Below the pieces are notes generated by a model that was not told the DNA's origin, did not search any database, and saw nothing but the letters and a program-made list of their open reading frames with translations. Source: Verrucomicrobiota bacterium (GTDB lineage Bacteria; Verrucomicrobiota; Kiritimatiellia; JAAZAB01). From it: 51,876 bases of DNA. Below, piece by piece: positions 1-10,210 of the stretch (position 1 is the stretch's first letter; the number at the start of each line of letters is the position of its first letter). The stretch is taken from positions 1-51,876 of the forward strand of contig JAHIJO010000168.1 in the NCBI GenBank assembly GCA_018898455.1. Reading direction: 5' to 3'. Both the position numbers and the translations under genes were made by a program.

Positions 1-1830
1 CGACCGTAGCGCTATACCTTTGTATGCGCAAGGTCGGGAAGCCCGCAGACGGCCCAAGATCGCCGCAGCATTTTTCGAACCGAATTCGACACACTGCTGG
101 GAGAACGGCATACTTGGGTTGCGGGCACAAGCCCGCGTTAGGAAGAACACGCTGACATCCGCGTAAATGACGCTGCCGTCTTTCCTTTGTACCGGAAGGC
201 TGTTGGCCGTTATTAATTCGCGCCGCGCCTGCTTCTCGAACTGTTCCATGACATGCGTGAGATCTTTCGCAGGATGGATATCCGCGACCTGCATCGTGGT
301 GATCTGGTCCGGAGCATACCCCAGCATCTCGCAAATAGCCTTGTTGCCAAGATGGAGCTTTTTGGATTCCGTATCAACCAGCAGGATCCCATCGGCCGCA
401 TTGTCGAAAATCGCCCTGAAACGCTGTTCGGATTCGTTGATCTCCTTCTCCGCCCGCTTGCGCTCGGTGATGTCACGTATAAATGCAAAGAATTTCCCAG
501 TTTCACCCTTCACATAATTAACGCTGGATTCAATTTCAATAATTCTGCCATCTTTACATCTATGCCTGGTTTCAAAGCGATCATAGCCGACATTTAGTAT
601 TTTCTTTATGTGCTGAGCTATAATTTCTTCGGATTCCGCGGCCTCAATATCCCGGAGTTTCAAATGAATTAATTCGGCGCGGCTATAACCTATCATGGAA
701 CAATAAGCCTCATTGGCATCCAGGATGTTTCCCTGTTTATCAACAACATAAAAACCATCCATGGACATACGAAGAATAGTATAGGCTTCATCCACCGCCC
801 GCTTGCGTTTGGTAATGTCTTCATAGGTTCCCAAGACCCCAATCACCGTGCCGTCCGGAGCATGCAGGGGCACCTTACTGGTGGATGTCCAATATGCCAA
901 ATGATCCGCCTTGATCAAGGGCTCCTCGAACCCGAGCTTGGAAGTATTGGTTTCCATCACCTGGCTGTCGTCGGCGCGATACCGCGGGGCATGATCCTTC
1001 CACACCAGGTCAAAATCGGATTTGCGGACAATATCCTTCGGGTCCGCCAATCCAACATCCTGGGCAAAGACCCGGTTGCATCCGAGATATAGCAAATCCT
1101 GGTCTTTCCAGAATACGGCCGAAGGTATGGTGTCCAGTACGAGTTGCAGCATCTGCTTGGACTGCTTCAGGCTATGTTCCACGCGCTTCATATCCGAGAC
1201 ATCAATGATCATCCCATCCCAGAGAATGGCTCCGTCTGACCGGCCTTCCGGCTGGGCGACGCAACTCAGCCACTTCATCGTGCCGCAGACCAGGAAACGC
1301 CCTTCCCAATGCCATGGACTGAGCGTCCGGGCTGATTCGTTAAGGGTCGTAAAAAACGAATTCCGGTCACCCGGATGAATAAATCCTAACACAAGCGCCG
1401 AATCTTGTTGAATGGCGTCGGGGGCGACGCCGATCAACTGGCGGCACTTCTCACTGACCAACGGAAATGAGATGGCGCCATCGAGCTTCATGAGAAGCTG
1501 ATAAATGCCGCCGGGAATATTATCCGTCATTTTCTGAAATTTATTTTTACTCTCCACCAACAAGGCATGATTGGCCGTCAACTTGGCATGGGCCGCCCTC
1601 AATTCATCCAGGGTGCGTTCCTGGCGGGTAAAGGCGCGATAAAAGATCAGAGCGGCAATGAGAACGGCCAGCGTGACATCGCCCAGCATGAACAGGTAGT
1701 GATATGCAACCTTCAATTCCAAGTTAGTTTGGAAAATCCCCATCTGGAAAAGGAAAGTGTCAACAATGATTTCCAGCACACAGACACCGACAATCAGCAC
1801 CACGATCAACAATAATAAACGTTTTTTCAT
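1..1830 (-). CDS. multi-PAS-domain sensor protein (possible histidine kinase or diguanylate cyclase), C-terminus beyond window edge
   Basis: Minus-strand frame from ATG at 1830 appears open to position 1 (absent from ORF track because no stop in window). Reads MKKRLLLLIVVLIVGVCVLEIIVDTFLFQ (TM segments), then repeated PAS/PAC motifs such as VIGVLGTYEDITKRKRAVDEAY, GFYVVDKQGNILDANEAYCSMIGYSRAEL, FFAFIRDITERKRAEKEINESEQRFRAIFDNAADGILLVD. Confidence 0.8.
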   Translation of the reverse strand, partial: MKKRLLLLIVVLIVGVCVLEIIVDTFLFQMGIFQTNLELKVAYHYLFMLGDVTLAVLIAALIFYRAFTRQERTLDELRAAHAKLTANHALLVESKNKFQKMTDNIPGGIYQLLMKLDGAISFPLVSEKCRQLIGVAPDAIQQDSALVLGFIHPGDRNSFFTTLNESARTLSPWHWEGRFLVCGTMKWLSCVAQPEGRSDGAILWDGMIIDVSDMKRVEHSLKQSKQMLQLVLDTIPSAVFWKDQDLLYLGCNRVFAQDVGLADPKDIVRKSDFDLVWKDHAPRYRADDSQVMETNTSKLGFEEPLIKADHLAYWTSTSKVPLHAPDGTVIGVLGTYEDITKRKRAVDEAYTILRMSMDGFYVVDKQGNILDANEAYCSMIGYSRAELIHLKLRDIEAAESEEIIAQHIKKILNVGYDRFETRHRCKDGRIIEIESSVNYVKGETGKFFAFIRDITERKRAEKEINESEQRFRAIFDNAADGILLVDTESKKLHLGNKAICEMLGYAPDQITTMQVADIHPAKDLTHVMEQFEKQARRELITANSLPVQRKDGSVIYADVSVFFLTRACARNPSMPFSQQCVEFGSKNAAAILGRLRASRPCAYKGIALRS

Positions 1831-1980
1831 GAATAAAGGTATCCGCAAGGCTTGATTACAGAACAATCGGTTTTACTTTTATGTTGTCTGCATTTTAGCC
1901 GGTAGTTCCGCCCATGTAAATCACGATTAGTTGCGCCCGGCGGCAGCGGGTTTGCATGTTGACCGATGGACAGGTTATGT

Positions 1981-3762
1981 TTATTCCCGGTCGGCATAAC
2001 CCCGGATTTCTAATATGCGCGCTGTAGGTGCGCCGTGGGTGCTGGTAATCCCGATGCGAATTGCCGCCGTTTTCAAGGACGGTGAAAATAATTCCTTCCG
2101 GTGCCGTTGATGATTCCCCGCAACGGCACGCACCGTGCGCCAGGTGTTTTGTTCAAGCGCCTGGATGGTAAAATCCTTGACCAGCCGCTGGGGAATATTT
2201 GTCAGGATGTTGGGGCATGTGTAAATATGCTCCTCCTGGGTGAATATCAGGCGCTCTTCCAGATGGGAATCGAAGGTGAGCTGCAATCGTCCGATTATTT
2301 GCGGAGTTGGCCAGTGAAGTTCGATCCAGGCTTCGCCATCGGTCAGAAGCTGACTTTCCCAGCAATGTTCGCCGCTCTCGGTCTTTCGGGCTAGGCCGTC
2401 GATTACAGCTTCCGGGCCATTGTTCCCGGTACTGCCGCTGGCGATAATCATGGCCTTACGCGCCAGGTCATGCCCATCGCGGTTGACTTGTCCCGGAATG
2501 AAACAGTCGTCAGCCAGAAGCCGTTGCTGAATTTCCGCAATTCCTTCACCGGCCGCCTGGGGAGGTGTCCACCCGCGGCGGATACAGGCGGCGGCCGTGG
2601 CGCCGATGGCCTGGCCCATGACCGCACAGGTGCTCATGACGCGGGTGCTGGCAAACGCTATATGCGTGGCGCTTATATTGCGTCCCGCGAAAAACAGGTT
2701 GTCGATATTACGGCTGTAAAGACTCCGCAAGGGGATCGTGTACAGGGGCACACTTATCTGGCGGCAGGGATGTTCGGGACTGCGGAAACCTTCCACCGGA
2801 TGGGTATCGATGGGCCAACCGCCATAGGCGACGGCATCGGGAAAGATACGGCCTGCTTCCAGGTCTTTCTGGCAGAGGATATAATCCCCAATGAACCGCC
2901 GGCTTTCGCGCTTGCCGGGGAGAACTCCCACCCATTCCAAAGCCCATTGGTCTGCCCCGTGATTGCCATGATTCTTGATGTGATCCCATACGCCGAGCAC
3001 AATTTTTAGCAGTTCATCGCGAATTGCCTCATTGTCCGCGATCGGATCGAGCTGTCCACCCCACTCGATCCACCAATACCCGTAGCGATATCGACTGTGG
3101 CCACGATGTGCCAGCGATTCATCCGTCGGAAACGTGTGCGCCCAATCCGGTTTGACGAACGGCATGGGACGTCCCATATCCCTGGCCATGAACATCAGCG
3201 AACTGCCCAGGGAATACTTGTCCGCCGCTGAGTGAGCCAGACTTTCCCCGTAGTCGTCGGCTGCTTCACGGCCCCGGTGGAAATCGGCGCCGGCCTGCGC
3301 CGCTATGTGTCCATCACCACTGCAATCGGCAAAAAAGCGGCCGGCCAGTAAAAACTCCTGTTCACTGGCCAGTTGACGGACACGAACGGCTTCGATCCGA
3401 CCGGCATTGGCCATCACCGGTTCCAGCGCCAGGCTGTTGAGATACAGGTCGAGTGAGGGTTCGCGTCGCACCCACTCGAACAGCAGCAAGTCCCACATGC
3501 TGGGACTGTTCTGTGGATTGCGAACCAGGTTTTCAAGGCGCAGTTCCTCGATAATCCCGGTTTCGCGCCTGGCCAAGCCGTCATATTTAGAATCGGCGCC
3601 GCAGACGTGCATCCTAATCTCGCTCGACGAGTTTCCGCCAAGCACCGGGCGGTCTTGGACCAGGGCGGTCCGGCACCCGTGGCGGGCGGCGGATATGGCC
3701 GCGCCCACGCCGGCCAGCCCACCGCCGATCACAACCAGATCATAGGATTTTTCTATTGTCAC
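1981..3762 (-). CDS. FAD-dependent oxidoreductase
   Basis: 593 aa; N-terminal Rossmann [40 protein letters not shown]; later [19 protein letters not shown] and [37 protein letters not shown]-like motif. Confidence 0.85.
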   Translation of the reverse strand: [593 protein letters not shown]

Positions 3763-3847
3763 AAAGAACCGCTCCTTCCCTGGATATGGAACTGATGTCT
3801 GGTCGCCGGATTCAATAAAACTAGCAAATATTCAGGCCATCTAATTT

Positions 3848-3970
3848 TGGAGTGCGGTAGCCGACGCTACCATTTTTCCACCGCCGGCCTTCGCCGGAGC
3901 GGTTTCGCGCAGGCAGGCGAAGCAATGTCTTTGCGGAAAGCAAATCGGCAGCGCCGGCTACCGCACTCCA
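3848..3970. repeat. MITE/REP-like element with 16-bp perfect terminal inverted repeats
   Basis: tggagtgcggtagccg at 3848 and its exact reverse complement cggctaccgcactcca ending at 3970; no ORF. Confidence 0.75.
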
Positions 3971-4022
3971 TATAGTTTCTCGCCGGACAGGCGGTGCAGC
4001 CACCGGGACTTCCTTGAAAATA

Positions 4023-4185
4023 ACAGGCGTAAAGCCTGCTCTACCTTCTGATGCATTATGCTGGTAGAGCCGGGTTCCTGCCCGCAGTGCTATCCGTCGG
4101 CTGACGGATTGCAGGCGGGTATACCGGCTATGGCTGCATTTTCAATCCATCAAATCCCGACCCGCCGCGGGGCGGGCAATTCTCA
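4023..4185 (-). repeat. palindromic intergenic repeat, family A copy 1
   Basis: Shares ctgatgcattatgctggta...cccgcagtgctatccgtcggctgacggattgcaggcgggtataccggct and ...aaatcccgacccgccgcg with 10922-11076; ends in the gcccgc..gcgggc module also seen at 8757 and 22911. Confidence 0.8.
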
Positions 4186-4284
4186 AAAGGAGTTTTAGCT
4201 GAAACTCAAATATGATAAGAATTCGCCTGCTGAAAATCAATGAATATTCGGGTTCGTCGGGTGACCACACGGTCTTTCAGGCAT

Positions 4285-4356
4285 CTACCCCCGCAATCCC
4301 AGTCCGCCGCATATCTTCTTCCGGATCACCGTGCCCTGGAACGCTTCATTCCTCTT
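4285..4356 (-). pseudogene. possible C-terminal remnant of a CcdA-like membrane protein
   Basis: Minus-strand frame KRNEAFQGTVIRKKICGGLGLRG* resembles the C-terminus NEKSKGAVILKKVCGGLVLLGG of the CcdA-like protein at 12111-12809; no intact upstream ORF. Confidence 0.35.
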
Positions 4357-4379
4357 TGGTGACGGCTTTAGCGCCATGG

Positions 4380-5189
4380 TTATTTTCTGGCTTCAATGAA
4401 AGCCGAGCAGATGTAATGCTCGACGCCGCTTCCCGGATCCCAGTCCTTGATGAACGCGCGACTGGCTTCGTTGAGCGCGATGCGCACGTCGGCAAAGCCG
4501 GCCTTAGTCAGCATCGTTTCAAGCTCCTGGACCGTGACACTGCCGGAGATGCAGGCCGAAAGGTGCGTCTTGCCTGCCCAGCGCGTGCCCTTGAAAGGCC
4601 GGGTCTGGATCACGTCCGAAATGGCCAGGCGTCCCCCCGGACGCAGTACGCGGTACGTTTCATTGAACACCTGCTGTTTTTCCGGTGAAAGATTAATTAC
4701 GCAATTTGACATGATAACGTCCACTGAATTATCGGCCGCCGGCAGGTGCTCGATCTCGCCCAGTCGGAACTCGATATTGGTATGCTTACCAACGCCGGCG
4801 CGGGCTTTGCTCAGCATTTCCGGCGTCATGTCCACGCCGATCACCCGGCCGGTTGGTCCCACCGCCTGCGCGGCAATGAAGCAATCCATGCCGGCGCCAC
4901 TGCCGAGATCGAGCACGGTTTCGCCCGGCTGCAATAGCGCCATGGCCACCGGGTTGCCGCAGCCAAGCCCCAGGTTGACGTTCTCCGGCAACGCGGCAAG
5001 TTGGGCCTCGCTGTAGCCGAGCCGTCGGGCTATTGCGCGGAGATCCGCCGGCGGCGCGCCGGCATCACAGCATTGGGATTCGCCGCCGGAAGCACAGCAC
5101 GGCGCCTGTCCGCCGGTTCCGGCCACGCGGCCGTAATGTTGCCGGACCATCCGGCGCGTTTGTTCAGGATGCTCGCTGTGCTTATTCAT
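4380..5189 (-). CDS. arsM: arsenite S-adenosylmethionine methyltransferase
   Basis: 269 aa; LGLGCGNPVAMALLQPGETVLDLGSGAGMDCFIAAQAVGPTGRVIGVDMTPEMLSKAR, IMSNCVINLSPEKQQVFNETYRVLRPGGRLAISDV; N-terminal CC pairs (PCCASGGESQCCD). Confidence 0.93.
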   Translation of the reverse strand: MNKHSEHPEQTRRMVRQHYGRVAGTGGQAPCCASGGESQCCDAGAPPADLRAIARRLGYSEAQLAALPENVNLGLGCGNPVAMALLQPGETVLDLGSGAGMDCFIAAQAVGPTGRVIGVDMTPEMLSKARAGVGKHTNIEFRLGEIEHLPAADNSVDVIMSNCVINLSPEKQQVFNETYRVLRPGGRLAISDVIQTRPFKGTRWAGKTHLSACISGSVTVQELETMLTKAGFADVRIALNEASRAFIKDWDPGSGVEHYICSAFIEARK

Positions 5190-5216
5190 GATCGAATCCT
5201 TCTTATTAATCCGGCC

Positions 5217-6275
5217 TCAGGCTGCCTTGACATACCAGCGCCGCTTAAACCATAACGCCACATTCACCAAGCCGATCAAGGCCGGCACTTCCACCAGTGG
5301 CCCGATCACCGCGGCAAAAGCCGCGCCGTGATTGATGCCGAATACGCCCACTGCCACTGCGATGGCCAATTCAAAGTTGTTACTGGCCGCGGTAAAGGAT
5401 AGCGTCGCCGACTTGGCGTAATCGGCCCCCGCCTGCCGGCTCATCCAGAAACTCAACAGGAACATGACTACGAAATAGATCAACAGCGGCACGGCGATCA
5501 GGATGACATGGCCCGGCTGGTGGATGATCTTTTCGCCTTGCAACGAGAACATCACCACGATCGTGAACAACAACGCCACCAGCGTGATTGGCGAGATCTT
5601 AGGGATGAACGCCGCATGATACCATTCTTTTCCCTTCAGCTTGACCAAAACCAGGCGCGTCAGCATACCCGCGATGAATGGGATGCCCAGGTAGATGAAA
5701 ACGCTTTCGGCAACCTGCTTGATGGTGATGTTGACCACGGCCCCGGAGAGGCCCAACAGGGGCGGCAATTTGGTGATAAAAAACCAGGCAAATACGCTGT
5801 AGAAAAGCACCTGGAAGATCGAGTTGAAGGCCACCAGTCCGGCGCAATACTCGCAATTGCCCTTGGCCAGATCGTTCCACACGATGACCATGGCAATACA
5901 GCGCGCCAGTCCGATCATGATCAGCCCGATCATGAACTCCGGCTGATTGTGCAGAAAAGCGACCGCCAACAGGAACATCAGGATCGGTCCTACGATCCAG
6001 TTCTGAAGCAGACTCAAGCCCAGCACCTTGTAATCGCGGAAGACGTCGCCCAGTTCCTCGTATTTAACCTTCGCCAGAGGCGGATACATCATCAGAATCA
6101 GGCCGATGGCAATGGGAATGCTGGTTTGCGTCCCTTGCGGCCGCAGTGATCCAATCCAGTTTCCGAAGGCCGGCGCAACGTAACCCAGTAATACCCCGAC
6201 CCCCATCGCGACAAAAATCCATAGGGTCAGATACCGGTCTAAAAAAGACAGCTTACTCGCAATCCTTTCCGCCAT
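5217..6275 (-). CDS. acr3: ACR3-family arsenite efflux transporter
   Basis: 352 aa; [84 protein letters not shown]. Confidence 0.95.
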   Translation of the reverse strand: MAERIASKLSFLDRYLTLWIFVAMGVGVLLGYVAPAFGNWIGSLRPQGTQTSIPIAIGLILMMYPPLAKVKYEELGDVFRDYKVLGLSLLQNWIVGPILMFLLAVAFLHNQPEFMIGLIMIGLARCIAMVIVWNDLAKGNCEYCAGLVAFNSIFQVLFYSVFAWFFITKLPPLLGLSGAVVNITIKQVAESVFIYLGIPFIAGMLTRLVLVKLKGKEWYHAAFIPKISPITLVALLFTIVVMFSLQGEKIIHQPGHVILIAVPLLIYFVVMFLLSFWMSRQAGADYAKSATLSFTAASNNFELAIAVAVGVFGINHGAAFAAVIGPLVEVPALIGLVNVALWFKRRWYVKAA

Positions 6276-6426
6276 AACTTATATTCTCCTATCGTTTATT
6301 TATGGTATCGCTCAAGTCCATCGCCGTGCAGGCGCCGAACATGATGGCCACACCCAGCATAACCACTCCATATCGGGAATACCAATTTTTCCCTGGAGGG
6401 CGGATGGCCTTAGCCGCCATAATGCT

Positions 6427-8325
6427 TCAAACGCTCACCGTTCTACGTTTTGCCCATAGCAAAAGCGTCGAACTGAATACGACCGTTACACAGCCTGCTT
6501 CCTGGAAAATAACCGCAATAATTGGGGTCATCATTCCCATGACCCCCAATGTCAGCCCAATGACATTGTAGATCATGGAAAAGAAAATATTCAACTTGAT
6601 TCGACGCATGACTTTCGCCGACATCCACATGAAATCGGCAACCCCGGACAGGTTATCGTTCATCAGGGTAACGTCGGCCGTTTCGATGGCCACATCCGTG
6701 CCGGCGGCGCCCATGGCGATCCCCACATCGGCCAAAGCGAGGGCCGGGGCGTCGTTAATGCCGTCGCCGATCATGCCAACCACATGACCTTCGGCTTGTA
6801 ATTTTCTGACGAACTCCTGCTTTTGCTCGGGAAGCAGTTCGGCCTGAAAATCATCAACCCCAATCGCCGTGGCCACCGCTTCGGCCACCAGGGGATGATC
6901 GCCGGTCAGCATGGTAACGCGCTCGACCCCCATCGTTTTGAGCAAGCGGATGGTCTTGGAAATCTCCGGACGGATCTCATCGGCAATCGCCAGCAAACCA
7001 ATCACTTCTTCGTTGTGCGCAACAAGGACGGCAGTGCGTCCTTGCGCCGATTGTTTTACAATCTCACGATCAACCCGGGGGACGATGGTCACTCCGGCTT
7101 CCTGAAGGAACGTTTGCTTCCCGACCAGAATCTTTGCGCTGTTCCAGCGGGACTTAACCCCCATGCCGGTCGCGCTCTCGAATTGTTCGGGGTCGGGAAT
7201 GTCGAGTTTCCTCTCTTTGCCGGCAGTCAGGATGGAACGCGCCAACGGGTGCTCGGAATACTTTTCCGCGATGCATGCCAGGCGCAGGATGTCTTCCGGG
7301 CTTTTACCGTTTAAGGAGATGATGCCCTCAACCCTGGGCCGGCCGAAGGTGAAAGTTCCCGTCTTGTCCACGAGCAAGCGCGTGATCTTGTGCCCCAGTT
7401 CCAGAAAGATACCGCCTTTGATAAGTACCGCCCGGCGCGCCAGATTGGAGACACCGGCGGTCACTGCCGTGGGCGTGGCGATGGCGAACGCGCAGGGGCA
7501 GGCCACAAGCAGGACGGAAACAGCAACCTTGACATCACCGGACATGACAAAGGCGCCGATCGCCAGTATAACCACCGCCGGCAGAAACCAGGTGGTAAAA
7601 CGATCCGCCATATTCTGAATAGGCGCGCGCGTGCCCTGCGCTTCCTGAACCAGATGCACGATTCTGGCCAGCGTAGTGCCTTCGCCCACCTTTTCCGTGC
7701 GAATGTCAAGGCGACCGGACTCGTTGAGGGTCCCGCTAAACACACTGCTTCCAAGGAACTTCTCCACCGGCATGAACTCGCCGGTGATCGGCGCCTGGTT
7801 GACACTGCTGGCCCCGGCAATCACCACGCCATCCACCGGGATCCGCGCGCCGGGTTTCACCACCACAACGTCACCCACGAGAAGTTCGGCAACCGGGACG
7901 ATGACCTCTTCCCCTTGTCGGCGAACGGTCGCCAGGCTGGGGGCAAAATCCAGAAGGTCACGGATGCTCTTCCGGGTTTTATCCAAGGTGTAGGACTCCA
8001 GCGCCCCGGCGACGGCCATGATGAAGACGATAACGGCGGCGGGCCTGAACTCACTGATCGCCATTGTGGCCAAGAGTGCGACCACGACAAACACGTTGAC
8101 CGTGATCTTCCGCTTGAAAGCATCCTTGAACCCGGAAACAAACCTTTGAAAGCCGCCGAATATGACGGCGCCAATGGCGAGCGCCGCATTAACAAAAACA
8201 GGACCGATTTCCCAATGCGCGAGAATCCAGCTTGCCAGGGTCAGTACCGCTACAGCCACCGGAACAATGGACAAGACTGCAAGGTCATTATACGTTGAGC
8301 CAAGCTGTCTTTCATTCCGGCTCAT
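6427..8325 (-). CDS. heavy-metal-translocating P1B-type ATPase
   Basis: 632 aa; CPC motif VACPCAFAIATPTAV, phosphorylation motif DKTGTFTFG, TGDHPLVAEAVA, GDGINDAPALALADVGIAMG; no N-terminal HMA domain visible. Confidence 0.93.
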   Translation of the reverse strand: MSRNERQLGSTYNDLAVLSIVPVAVAVLTLASWILAHWEIGPVFVNAALAIGAVIFGGFQRFVSGFKDAFKRKITVNVFVVVALLATMAISEFRPAAVIVFIMAVAGALESYTLDKTRKSIRDLLDFAPSLATVRRQGEEVIVPVAELLVGDVVVVKPGARIPVDGVVIAGASSVNQAPITGEFMPVEKFLGSSVFSGTLNESGRLDIRTEKVGEGTTLARIVHLVQEAQGTRAPIQNMADRFTTWFLPAVVILAIGAFVMSGDVKVAVSVLLVACPCAFAIATPTAVTAGVSNLARRAVLIKGGIFLELGHKITRLLVDKTGTFTFGRPRVEGIISLNGKSPEDILRLACIAEKYSEHPLARSILTAGKERKLDIPDPEQFESATGMGVKSRWNSAKILVGKQTFLQEAGVTIVPRVDREIVKQSAQGRTAVLVAHNEEVIGLLAIADEIRPEISKTIRLLKTMGVERVTMLTGDHPLVAEAVATAIGVDDFQAELLPEQKQEFVRKLQAEGHVVGMIGDGINDAPALALADVGIAMGAAGTDVAIETADVTLMNDNLSGVADFMWMSAKVMRRIKLNIFFSMIYNVIGLTLGVMGMMTPIIAVIFQEAGCVTVVFSSTLLLWAKRRTVSV

Positions 8326-8561
8326 TCTTCAACGCTCCTTTATTGTAATGGGGCAGTCAGGGGAGATTGTAACCCAAGTACACAGACGGCTCGGCAGGGA
8401 TCCAGCCTTCGTAGCCAAGGGCTTTGCTCCGGCGGAGTAGGCCGCCTCACCCCACCGATTGCATCTAAGGCAAGGTGAACCGTCGCTGGTGAGCCGCTCT
8501 CCCCCAGTCAGCCATTACGCTCGATGCTCCCAGGACAGGGATCGGAACGATATTCTTACCG

Positions 8562-8747
8562 CTACTTGTTACAGCAAGCAGCGGGAGCGTCATTCTTCTT
8601 TTCGGCTTTTCCCTTGCCCTGGCCCGGTTGGGCAGGACCGCAACAATTTCCGCCGGAACCGCAACAGCCGCCGGTCTTGGTCATGGATTCCCATATTGCG
8701 GCCAAGACGCCTTTTTTCTGTTTCTGTTCTTTCATATTAGTTCCCAT
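8562..8747 (-). CDS. small Cys-rich peptide (GGCCGSGGNCCGPAQPG...ACCNK)
   Basis: About 61 aa; ATG 8747 has GGGAG at good spacing; three CC pairs; sits within the arsenic/redox operon on the coding strand. Confidence 0.6.
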   Translation of the reverse strand: MGTNMKEQKQKKGVLAAIWESMTKTGGCCGSGGNCCGPAQPGQGKGKAEKKNDAPAACCNK

Positions 8748-8756
8748 TGTCATATC

Positions 8757-8894
8757 TCCCTTGAAACAACCGGGGCAACCCGGCCCAATTTTATTCTGTC
8801 TGCCGCTTCTGGAGCCGGCCTGCCCGCAGGCCGGTCCGTTGTTTCTTCACCATCAAATCCCGACCCGTCGCGGGGCGGGCAATTTTGCTCCTTT
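8757..8894 (-). repeat. palindromic leader repeat, family B copy 1
   Basis: gaaacaaccggggcaacccgg...tgccgcttctggagccggcctgcccgcaggccggtccgttgtttcttcaccatcaaatcccgacccgtcgcggggcgggcaattttgctcctttt closely matches 22911-23047. Confidence 0.85.
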
Positions 8895-8974
8895 TGTTCT
8901 TGCTGACTATCCGATCAAGACACTTGTTTTTGCGTGTTGGATATTCTGCGGTTCGATCGGGGTGTCGCTCCTCC

Positions 8975-9676
8975 TTAGAACGTTGCCAAAAGATAGAAGC
9001 CTGCGCAGACGAGCAAAATGCCGGCTACGATCCGGATCACGGCCTCCGCTTTCTGCAATTTGATCGCCGCTTTCCCCAACGAAACACCCAGCAGGATGGC
9101 GCCGAGCGGCAGGCTGAACCCCACGCCAAACGCCGCCATGAGGACCATGCCCCAGAGTACCCGGCCCATCAATACACTGGCGCCGATGACGATGAAGATT
9201 CCGGGATTACAGGGCAGCGAACTGGCCGCCACCCCACCCCCCATCAGTAATCCCACCACCATCGTACCCAGCATCCCATGGACGGCAGTCCGCGATTCCG
9301 CCTTGCGAGTGAACTGCGACAGTTTCACCGGAAACAACTTGAGCGCGGCGAGTCCCAGGATGACGGCAATGGCGCCCGCAAAGATCTTCCAGTATCTGCC
9401 GAGCAGTGCCTGCGCCGCCTGGCCCACAAACCCAGCCACAAACCCCAGTACGATCAACGCCAGCGTGGTTCCAATCATGAACGCGATTGCGGACACGAAG
9501 GCGGTGCGCCGGTTGGAATCCTGTCGCGTGCCCGAGTAGGCCACCAGCATTCCCATGGCCGGCAATGTGCAACAGGCGCTGGCCACCGCGCTCGCCAGTC
9601 CCAACAGGAACGCCAGAGGCAATGCCGCCGGCCCCAGGCTGGCCGCTTGAAGAGCATCTGTTATCCAATTAAGCAT
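8975..9676 (-). CDS. CcdA/DsbD-like cytochrome c biogenesis transmembrane protein (copy 1)
   Basis: 233 aa, multi-TM; FLLGLASAVASACCTLPAMGMLVAYSG and GGGVAASSLPCNPGIFIVIGASVLMG with paired Cys in TM segments. Confidence 0.75.
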   Translation of the reverse strand: MLNWITDALQAASLGPAALPLAFLLGLASAVASACCTLPAMGMLVAYSGTRQDSNRRTAFVSAIAFMIGTTLALIVLGFVAGFVGQAAQALLGRYWKIFAGAIAVILGLAALKLFPVKLSQFTRKAESRTAVHGMLGTMVVGLLMGGGVAASSLPCNPGIFIVIGASVLMGRVLWGMVLMAAFGVGFSLPLGAILLGVSLGKAAIKLQKAEAVIRIVAGILLVCAGFYLLATF

Positions 9677-9710
9677 TTACAAAGCCTCCCGATGCGATTT
9701 GAATACCGCG

Positions 9711-9750
9711 AGTCAAACGAACCGCAGAATATCGAACAAGGAATGTCGAA
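9711..9750 (+). repeat. GAACCGCAGAATATCGAACAAGGAATGTCGAA flanking motif
   Basis: Related motifs in opposite orientation at 10133-10160 and 11163-11210. Confidence 0.6.
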
Positions 9751-9758
9751 TCGCGAAG

Positions 9759-10124
9759 TCATTGCCGCCCTTTCGTTGCCGTCTTTACGCGCTTCACGAA
9801 TATGGAGATCAACTCGTCGGTCTCCCTGATCCGCGGATCGAGTGTTGACACCGGTTTGAGCAATTCGGCACGCCTGATCATCAACAGCCAGACTCTGGTT
9901 TCCCGCAACTCCTTGAGCACGATCTTGAGCTTATGCACGAAATCGCCGCGTGATTCGGCACTCTGGGCTTCTCCGTAGTTGGGCGCCGGGGAGGTGCCGC
10001 TTCTGCTGAGTTGACCGCGGATGTGATTGCCCACAGGCGTCTTGGGAAGAGCCTCGGCCACTCGGATCACGCGCACGGCGAACGAAATCAAGCGGTCTTC
10101 AAGATCGAACAGTCTGTCCTTCAT
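9759..10124 (-). CDS. four-helix-bundle protein (23S rRNA intervening-sequence/S23 family)
   Basis: MKDRLFDLEDRLISFAVRVIRVAEALPKTPVGNHIRGQLSRSGTSPAPNYGEAQSAESRGDFVHKLKIVLKELRETRVWLLMI: characteristic family sequence. ORF track start at 10211 is GTG; ATG 10124 preferred. Confidence 0.88.
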   Translation of the reverse strand: MKDRLFDLEDRLISFAVRVIRVAEALPKTPVGNHIRGQLSRSGTSPAPNYGEAQSAESRGDFVHKLKIVLKELRETRVWLLMIRRAELLKPVSTLDPRIRETDELISIFVKRVKTATKGRQ

Positions 10125-10210
10125 GATTGGGAGTTCCTTATTCGACATTCTGCTGTTCATCTTTTCCGAAGCGCGCGATGCGTCAGAGTTGTGTGTCATA
10201 ATGCCGTTCA

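Noticed and set aside
7390-8298. 302-aa plus-strand ORF
   Set aside because: Shadow of the P-type ATPase gene.
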